Below are positions 5,099 to 9,943 of a stretch of DNA of 9,943 nucleotides, in pieces (position 1 is the first letter of the stretch; each line of letters starts with the position of its first letter). The translations under genes were made by a program, and so were the position numbers. The stretch lies in NCBI GenBank assembly GCA_020847775.1, contig JADLBI010000315.1:1-9943 (forward strand), written 5' to 3'. The stretch is from Opitutaceae bacterium (lineage in GTDB: Bacteria; Verrucomicrobiota; Verrucomicrobiia; Opitutales; Opitutaceae). Under the pieces are notes generated by a model. That model worked only from the letters and a program-made list of their open reading frames with translations, ran no database searches and was not told the origin of the DNA.

Positions 5099-6225
5099 TG
5101 CCCGCCGCCACCGCAGTCCCGCCCGCCTCTGTTTTCGCCGTGCTGGCGCCGGGCGCGCGCTTTTTCACGCGGCGCATCGCCCTCGTTCCCAGCACTCCCG
5201 CCGGGCCGCAAATCGAGCTCGCGCTCGAAACCCTCTCACCGTTTCCGCTGGACCAGCTTTTCCACGGCCACGTCATCGACCGCGCTGGGCGGCACGCTCT
5301 GGTCTACGCCGCCTACCGGCGCAACTTTCCCGCCGATGAGCTGGAGTCATGGCAACAGGCGCGCGCCGTCGTGCCGGAGTTTTTGCTCTGGGCCTTCACC
5401 CGCCGCCAGATCGAACCTGGCGCGCAACTGCGCCAAACCGCCACCGGCGTCGAGATCATCGCGTGGGATGATGCGTCCGAACTGCCCGCCCTCGTGTTGG
5501 CGCGCCCGGCCAGCGACTCCGGCGCACCGGCCGATGCCGCGCCCGCGTTGCTTGAACTGCGACGCCGCACCGGCATCCCGGCCGCCGACGTGGCGTTGAT
5601 TGAGGAGCCGCTGCGAATCACCGGCCTTGACCGCGACGGGCTCGCGCTCCGCGCCGGCAAGCCGCACACCGCGCTCATCGCCCCCGCCGCGCTGGCCGCC
5701 GCTGACATCCGCGACAAGGCCGAGCTCGCCGTGCGCCGCCGCGAGGAACGCCGCGCCGCCTGGCTCTGGCGGCTCTTCGCCGCCACCGCCGCCGCGCTCG
5801 TGCTCTGCCTGCTCGCCACCCTCGGCCTCGCCGGTGGCCGCGCGCTTCTGGCCAAACAACGCCAGGCGGTCACCGCGCAGGCCGAAGCGGTGCGCGCCAT
5901 CGAATCCGCGCAACTGCTCGCCACCAAACTCGAGAAGATGACCGCGCAGCAACTGCGCCCGTTCGAGATGCTCGCGGTGATCAACGCCCCGCGCCCGCGC
6001 TCCATCGAGTTTCAGCGCGTCTCCACCAGCGGGCCGTTGACCTTGCAGATTGAGGCGCAAACCGCCCAGGCCGGCGATCTCCGCGTTTACGAAGACGCGC
6101 TGCGCCAACTCGGCGCGGTCGAGAGTGTCGCGCTACGCGACCCGCGGATGCGCTCCGGCCGCACCACCTTCCAACTCGAGGTCACGTTCAAGCCCGACTG
6201 GACCAGCAAAGGAGGTGGCGCATGA
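5098..6225 (+). CDS. gspL: Type II secretion inner-membrane platform protein GspL-like
   Basis: The product has 375 residues: an N-terminal cytoplasmic domain (about 1-220), a single membrane segment at about 222-247 (WLWRLFAATAAALVLCLLAT), and a periplasmic part with a coiled-coil-like Gln/Ala/Glu stretch (253-285) leading to a ferredoxin-like fold (LTLQIEAQT, VYEDALRQLGAVESV, FQLEVTF). This is the GspL/PilM-PilN plan, in which the cytoplasmic domain recruits the GspE ATPase and the periplasmic domain pairs with GspM. The actin-like N-terminal domain is divergent and recognised mainly by position and topology. The ATG overlaps the gspK stop by one base (TAATG). AGGAG at 5079-5083 is rather far away (14 bases). 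Confidence 0.8.
   Translation: MPAATAVPPASVFAVLAPGARFFTRRIALVPSTPAGPQIELALETLSPFPLDQLFHGHVIDRAGRHALVYAAYRRNFPADELESWQQARAVVPEFLLWAFTRRQIEPGAQLRQTATGVEIIAWDDASELPALVLARPASDSGAPADAAPALLELRRRTGIPAADVALIEEPLRITGLDRDGLALRAGKPHTALIAPAALAAADIRDKAELAVRRREERRAAWLWRLFAATAAALVLCLLATLGLAGGRALLAKQRQAVTAQAEAVRAIESAQLLATKLEKMTAQQLRPFEMLAVINAPRPRSIEFQRVSTSGPLTLQIEAQTAQAGDLRVYEDALRQLGAVESVALRDPRMRSGRTTFQLEVTFKPDWTSKGGGA
6208..6217 (+). promoter_or_regulatory. Strong Shine-Dalgarno site for gspM
   Basis: AAAGGAGGTG lies within the last codons of gspL, with GGAGGT ending five bases before the gspM ATG at 6222. It stands out because most other genes in this operon have no recognisable site and seem to depend on overlapping stop-start coupling. 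It may allow gspM to be translated independently of gspL. Confidence 0.75.
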
Positions 6226-6743
6226 AACGCTTCTTCGCGCAACGCAACCGCCGCGAGCGCTGGCTGATCCTCACCTTCGGTCTGTTCGCCGCCGCGTGGT
6301 GGATCACCGCGCTCGTCGGCCGTGGCCGCGATTTTTACCGCGAGTGGCAATCGCTCCGCACCGACGCGGCCACCCAGGCGCTGTGGCTGCAAAACCGCGA
6401 CGGCATCATGGCGCGCGTGGACACCGCCGGCCGCGCCCTCGATCCGAGCAAGGCGCTCGATTCCGCGCAGAGTTTCGCCACGCTCAACACCATGCTCAGC
6501 GGCCTCGACGCCGAGCTGGGCTCGCAACGCACCGACCGCACCGATCAGTTCGCGCTGCACAGCATGCAGGTCAACATCCGCCGGGCCGACCTCGCCGCCC
6601 TCCTCGATTTCTACGAAAATCTTGCCGCCCGCGCGCCCTACCTCGGCATCGACCAATGCACCCTGGCGACCGACCGCGCCAACCCCGGGAAACTCAGCGC
6701 CAGCTTCCGCATCTACTCGGTCGAGGTCGTGTCAGCGAAGTGA
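6222..6743 (+). CDS. gspM: Type II secretion inner-membrane protein GspM-like
   Basis: The 173-residue product has a short basic N-terminus (KRFFAQRNRRER), one membrane segment at about 14-32 (WLILTFGLFAAAWWITALV), a helical periplasmic stalk (RDFYREWQSLRTDAATQALW) and a C-terminal domain with LHSMQVNIRRADLAALLDFY, ending SFRIYSVEVVS. This is the architecture of GspM/PilO, the partner of GspL in the assembly platform. Sequence identity in this family is low, and the call rests on topology and on being the last gene of the operon. A near-perfect Shine-Dalgarno, AAAGGAGGTG (6208-6217), precedes the ATG by a few bases, the strongest such site in the window. The start overlaps the gspL stop as ATGA. 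Confidence 0.8.
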   Translation: MKRFFAQRNRRERWLILTFGLFAAAWWITALVGRGRDFYREWQSLRTDAATQALWLQNRDGIMARVDTAGRALDPSKALDSAQSFATLNTMLSGLDAELGSQRTDRTDQFALHSMQVNIRRADLAALLDFYENLAARAPYLGIDQCTLATDRANPGKLSASFRIYSVEVVSAK

Positions 6744-6754
6744 AATAATCTGCG

Positions 6755-6828
6755 GTAGGGCGGGGTCTCTGATTCCCGCCTGATCGCATTCGCTTTTTCA
6801 TGGCCGGGGTTCGGAGACCCCGCCCCAC
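6755..6828 (-). repeat. Palindromic (REP-like) element copy 2, between the convergent operons
   Basis: GTAGGGCGGGGTCTC at 6755-6769 pairs with GAGACCCCGCCCCAC at 6814-6828 at 14 of 15 positions, including 12 consecutive base pairs. Between the arms lies GATCGCATTCGCTTT, which on the minus strand gives AAAGCGAATGCGATC, matching the AAAGCGA core of the copy in gspK. The element fills nearly all of the 88-base gap between the gspM stop (6741-6743) and the gspF stop (6832-6834). It is oriented oppositely to copy 1. Confidence 0.85.
6755..6828. terminator. Possible bidirectional transcription terminator
   Basis: The strong GC-rich stem of the palindromic element is the only hairpin between two operons that converge here. 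It could block read-through from both sides. It lacks a U-run directly after the stem on either strand (the T-run 6794-6798 is in the loop), so it is not a textbook intrinsic terminator. The role is inferred from position. Confidence 0.4.
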
Positions 6829-6831
6829 AGT

Positions 6832-8073
6832 TCAAAAGTGGAAACTTGAGCTCACGCGCAGGACGGCGGCCACGATCGCGTAGGCCAAAAAGCCCACGAA
6901 AACAAACACGCCCGCCAGCACCCCTTGCGTGACCACGCCGACCATGCGTTGCAGGCGCACCGCGTGGCGTCGGGCGTAATGCTTCGCCAAATCGCGCAAG
7001 CAGGGCGCGAGTTGCCCGGTGTTTTCGCCCACGGCCAAACGGTCGAGCGCCAAGTCGGGGAAAAAGCCCGTGCGGCCCAGCGCGGCGGACAAGCTCTCGC
7101 CCTCGATCACGCGCTCCGTGGCCGAAGCCAGCGCGGCGCGCATCGTGCGGTTGGGCACGGTGCGCTCGGTCAACCGCAGCGCCTCGACCGTGTTGATGCC
7201 GTTTTCCAAGAGCACGGCGAGCGTTTGCACAAACGCGAGCACGCCAGTGTCCACGACCCAGCCGCGCACGACCGGCAGGCCGACCAGCCACGCGTCGAGC
7301 CTCACGCGCCCGGCCTCGGTCTTGCGCCAGCGCCAGACGAGCAGCGCGGCCAGCGCAAAGGCCGGGATGATGATCACACCGTAGCGCACGAGCATTTCGG
7401 ATCCGGTCACGAGCAGCTGCGTGGAGAGCGGCAGCTTGCCGCCCAGTGAATTCAGCAGCCCTTGCAGACGCGGCATCAAAAAGAACACGAAGAACAGCAC
7501 GACGCCGAACGCCATCACTGTCACCGCCGCGGGATACGCCATCGCGGTGAGAAGTTTTTGTTTCAACTCGCGCCGCTCGGTGTGGTGCGCGATCAGCCGC
7601 GGCAGCACCTCGTTGAGGCTGCCGGTCGCCTCGGCGGCGCGCACGAGATTGATCGTCTGCGCGTCGAACACCGCCGACGCGCTCTCCATCGTTTGCGAGA
7701 GCGTCAGCCCCTCTTTCAACCCGGCCCAGATCGCGCCGCACAACGCGCGCAGCCGCGCGTCTTTGATGCGGTTGGCCAAGAGTCGCACCGCCTCGCCGGG
7801 CGACATGCCGCTCGAGGTCAGCTCGCTCAGCGATTGCAAAAACGGCAGCAGATCGTCCGCGCGCGGATTCGCCTTGGCCGGCGCGGGCGCGACGATGGGC
7901 GCGGCCGGGCGGTTCGCTGTCGCGGTCTTCACGGTTGCGCGTTCCGTCAAGTTCACCGGCTGCAGACCACGCGCGGCGAGCAGGCGAAGCGCCTCGCGCC
8001 GCGTCGCCGCGCCGACGGTGTCGCGCACGGTCTTCCCCTGCGCGTCGCGGGCGGTGTAGAGAAACTCAGGCAT
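6832..8073 (-). CDS. gspF: Type II secretion inner-membrane protein GspF
   Basis: The product has 413 residues. It starts MPEFLYTARDAQGK, typical of GspF/PilC, followed by an Ala/Pro-rich linker (46-72). Two repeated GspF domains follow: LQSLSELTSSGMSPGEAVRL with AAEATGSLNEVL (146-157), and LAVLLENGINTVEALRLTER with VGENTGQL (348-355). Membrane segments are visible at about 182-201, 232-248 and 382-404, with the usual KxxxxxAYPAAV entry to the first. GspF is the central polytopic protein of the platform, thought to transmit GspE movement to pseudopilin insertion. It begins two bases after the gspE stop and probably depends on that gene for translation, since no Shine-Dalgarno is visible. It is the last gene of the minus-strand operon. 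Confidence 0.95.
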   Translation of the reverse strand: MPEFLYTARDAQGKTVRDTVGAATRREALRLLAARGLQPVNLTERATVKTATANRPAAPIVAPAPAKANPRADDLLPFLQSLSELTSSGMSPGEAVRLLANRIKDARLRALCGAIWAGLKEGLTLSQTMESASAVFDAQTINLVRAAEATGSLNEVLPRLIAHHTERRELKQKLLTAMAYPAAVTVMAFGVVLFFVFFLMPRLQGLLNSLGGKLPLSTQLLVTGSEMLVRYGVIIIPAFALAALLVWRWRKTEAGRVRLDAWLVGLPVVRGWVVDTGVLAFVQTLAVLLENGINTVEALRLTERTVPNRTMRAALASATERVIEGESLSAALGRTGFFPDLALDRLAVGENTGQLAPCLRDLAKHYARRHAVRLQRMVGVVTQGVLAGVFVFVGFLAYAIVAAVLRVSSSFHF

Positions 8074-8075
8074 GG

Positions 8076-9764
8076 TCAGCGGTCGTTGACGCTGATGATG
8101 CGCACGACTTCGTCGAGGGTGGTCTCCCCGCTTAGCACCTTGGCCCAGCCGGACCGCGCGAGTGTGCGCATGCCGTGCGCCTCCGCGCAGCGGGCCAGCG
8201 CGCGCGTCGATTCGCGCCGCACGATGAGGTCGTGCATCTCCTCGGTCGGCCGCAGAATTTCAAACAGGCCGACGCGGCCACGATACCCCGTGCCGCGGCA
8301 ATGGTCGCAGCCAACCGGCGTCCGCAGCTCGGCCACGCCATCCGCCGCGGTTGGCTCGATACCGAGGACGGCCAACGAATCCAGTAATTTCCTCGGCTCC
8401 ACCGGCGTGGCCTGGGCGCATTGCGGGCACAGCCGCCGCACGAGCCGCTGGGCAATGACGAGCTCGATGGCCGACGCGATGAGGAACGGCTCGATGCCCA
8501 TGTCGATCAGGCGCGTGATGGCCCCGGGCGCGTCGTTGGTGTGCAGCGTGGTGAACACGAGGTGGCCGGTGAGCGAGGCGCGGATGGCGATGTCGGCCGT
8601 CTCGCGGTCACGCACTTCGCCGACCATAATGACATCGGGGTCTTGGCGCAGAATGTGGCGCAACGCGCTCGCGAAGGTGAGCCCGATCTCCGGCCGCACT
8701 TGGATCTGGTTCGCGCCGGGCACCTCGTATTCAATCGGATCCTCCACCGTGACGATGCGCAGGTCGGTCGAATTGATTTGGCGCAAAAACGCGTTGAGTG
8801 AGGTGGACTTGCCCGAGCCGGTCGGACCGGTGACGAGCACGATGCCGTGCGGCGAATCGAGCACGCGGGTGATGCGCTCGCGTTCGTCGGCATCCATGCC
8901 GATGCGGTCCATCGTGTAGGCTTCCTTGCGCAGATTGAGCAGGCGCAGGCTCACGCTCTCGGCGTAGATCGTCGGGATCGTTGAAACGCGAATGTCGAGC
9001 GCGGCACCACCGACGCGGAAGGCGATGCGGCCGTCCTGCGGCAGGCGTTTTTCGGAAATGTTGAGCCGCGCCATGATTTTGAGGCGCGAGATGATGGCGT
9101 CTTGAAAACGCAGCAGATTTTCCGGCAGTGGCACGGGCACGAGCAGGCCGTCCACGCGGTAACGTATGCGCAGCTGGCCTTCTTGTGGCTCGAAGTGGAT
9201 ATCGGTCGCGCCATCTTCGATCGCCTGCGTGATCACGTCGCTGACGAAGCGCACGACCGCGGCGTCCTCGTCGGCGTCGGTGTCGCCGACCGTTTCGCCG
9301 AGCGCGGCTTCGGCGGCCTCGGCGAGATCGAGACTGCCCGCGCCGACGCCGTAGTGGTCGCGGATGAGCTGGTGCACCTTGTCGGGCGGCGCGAGGTGCC
9401 AGCGCGGTTCGCGCGGTGTGAAGGTGCGCACCCAGTCGGCGATCGTGTCGTCCGGCGGCCACGAGAGCGCGAGGTGCAACTCGTCGGCGGGCGCGCCCGC
9501 GACCAGCAGGGGCACGACTTGAAAATCCGCCGCGAGGCGCGCGGGCAAAACCGGGCGGGCGGCTTCGTCGATCTTCAGCTCGCCCGCCAGCGGGAGGCCG
9601 GAGGCGGCGGCGAGCGCGGCGAGCGCGTCCTTCGGCGCGCGGACGAGCATGCGAGCGTAGAGTTCGAGGCGTTCGCCGCGAGGCGCGGCGTGGATCGCTT
9701 GGCGTGCGCCGTCGTCCAAACCGGCCGCCGCGCCCGCGGAGAGAAAATCAGTTTCCGCTGGCAT
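8076..9764 (-). CDS. gspE: Type II secretion ATPase GspE
   Basis: The 562-residue product has an N-terminal domain of GspE/PilB type (about 1-160) for contact with GspL, then the ATPase core. It contains DGATDIHFEP (184-193), RYRVDG (201-206), Walker A GPTGSGKS (313-320), the Asp box VEDPIEYE (340-347), Walker B DVIMVGEVRD (377-386), and the His box LTGHLVFTTLHTNDA (398-412). Four cysteines, CPQC (446-449) and CDHC (486-489), form the metal-binding CM domain of GspE/PilB-type enzymes, which distinguishes it from PilT. It hydrolyses ATP in the cytoplasm to power pseudopilus growth. The ATG at 9764 is supported by GGGGAG (9778-9773) eight bases away and overlaps the end of gspD by 17 bases. Confidence 0.97.
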   Translation of the reverse strand: MPAETDFLSAGAAAGLDDGARQAIHAAPRGERLELYARMLVRAPKDALAALAAASGLPLAGELKIDEAARPVLPARLAADFQVVPLLVAGAPADELHLALSWPPDDTIADWVRTFTPREPRWHLAPPDKVHQLIRDHYGVGAGSLDLAEAAEAALGETVGDTDADEDAAVVRFVSDVITQAIEDGATDIHFEPQEGQLRIRYRVDGLLVPVPLPENLLRFQDAIISRLKIMARLNISEKRLPQDGRIAFRVGGAALDIRVSTIPTIYAESVSLRLLNLRKEAYTMDRIGMDADERERITRVLDSPHGIVLVTGPTGSGKSTSLNAFLRQINSTDLRIVTVEDPIEYEVPGANQIQVRPEIGLTFASALRHILRQDPDVIMVGEVRDRETADIAIRASLTGHLVFTTLHTNDAPGAITRLIDMGIEPFLIASAIELVIAQRLVRRLCPQCAQATPVEPRKLLDSLAVLGIEPTAADGVAELRTPVGCDHCRGTGYRGRVGLFEILRPTEEMHDLIVRRESTRALARCAEAHGMRTLARSGWAKVLSGETTLDEVVRIISVNDR

Positions 9765-9943
9765 TCAGAATACTCCCCGCGGGTTCCAGAATGCTTTTCA
9801 ACTTGCCGCGTTGCTCTTTGGGAAACGTTTCGATTTGCCGCATGGTCGGCGCGTTGTCAGCCGCGGTGTTGGTCAGCACAGTCGGGCGCAAGAAGAAGAC
9901 GAGGTCGGTGCGCGCGGTCCCACGCGTGCGACTGCCGAGCAAA
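9748..9943 (-). CDS. gspD: Type II secretion outer-membrane secretin GspD, C-terminal end
   Basis: Sixty-four complete codons are visible, entering from the right edge and ending at TGA 9748-9750. The segment LLGSRTRGTARTDLVFFLRP then TVLTNT corresponds to the end of the secretin domain, where LFxSRxxxxxxTELxIFxTP is the last beta strand before the C-terminal tail. About 40 residues follow (PTMRQIETFPKEQRGKLKSI and so on), a tail that in some secretins binds a pilotin (S-domain); it could also be a simple extension. GspD forms the outer-membrane channel. The gene is first in the visible part of the D-E-F operon. The true start is outside the window, and the in-frame TTG near 9942 should not be taken as a start. 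Confidence 0.85.
   Translation of the reverse strand, partial: LLGSRTRGTARTDLVFFLRPTVLTNTAADNAPTMRQIETFPKEQRGKLKSILEPAGSILNASGN
9773..9778 (-). promoter_or_regulatory. Shine-Dalgarno site for gspE
   Basis: GGGGAG on the minus strand lies inside the last codons of gspD, eight bases before the gspE ATG. It supports the start at 9764 and a 17-base overlap between gspD and gspE. Confidence 0.6.

Noticed and set aside
7462..8919. A 485-codon open frame on the plus strand across gspF and gspE
   Set aside because: It is antisense to two well-supported genes with clear motifs, and its product is Arg/Ser-rich without recognisable domains.

Overview
The window is GC-rich and dominated by a type II secretion system (T2SS) locus. 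Gene content, scarce Shine-Dalgarno sites, a family of GGGCGGGG...CCCCGCCC palindromes and an ACTGATGRRC decamer repeat suggest a verrucomicrobial bacterium, probably Opitutaceae-like. This is an inference from recall; no marker gene is present to prove it.

Layout. (1) 1-117, minus: the first 39 codons of a uroporphyrinogen-decarboxylase-family protein that runs off the left edge. (2) 118-946: no intact gene, but several decayed remnants. These are a possible C-terminal coding fragment (minus), the tail of a hicB antitoxin joined to a broken hicA toxin, an inverted pair of decamer repeats, and the first 29 codons of a PHP-domain protein. (3) 947-1261, minus: intact rhaM, L-rhamnose mutarotase. 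(4) 1262-1450: divergent intergenic region. (5) 1451-6743, plus: a tightly overlapping operon encoding a GspC-like periplasmic protein, pseudopilins GspG, H, I, J and K, and the inner-membrane assembly proteins GspL and GspM. (6) 6744-6831: a palindromic repeat between two converging operons. (7) 6832-9943, minus: gspD (C-terminal end only), gspE and gspF.

Together the two operons supply most T2SS parts: outer-membrane secretin (D), ATPase (E), polytopic membrane protein (F), clamp/platform proteins (L, M), major pseudopilin (G), minor tip pseudopilins (H, I, J, K) and a small GspC-like periplasmic protein. A prepilin peptidase (GspO/PilD) is not in the window. The neighbouring rhamnose gene fits a polysaccharide-degrading lifestyle, but a direct link is speculation.

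The most striking points are these. A member of the palindromic repeat family lies inside gspK and is translated in frame as residues 11-36 of its prepilin leader. A second copy of the same family sits, inverted, between the convergent operons. Four of the five pseudopilins carry Ala instead of Gly just before the cleavage site. The gspG/gspH junction breaks the short-overlap pattern of the rest of the operon. A hicBA toxin-antitoxin pair has been inactivated upstream.
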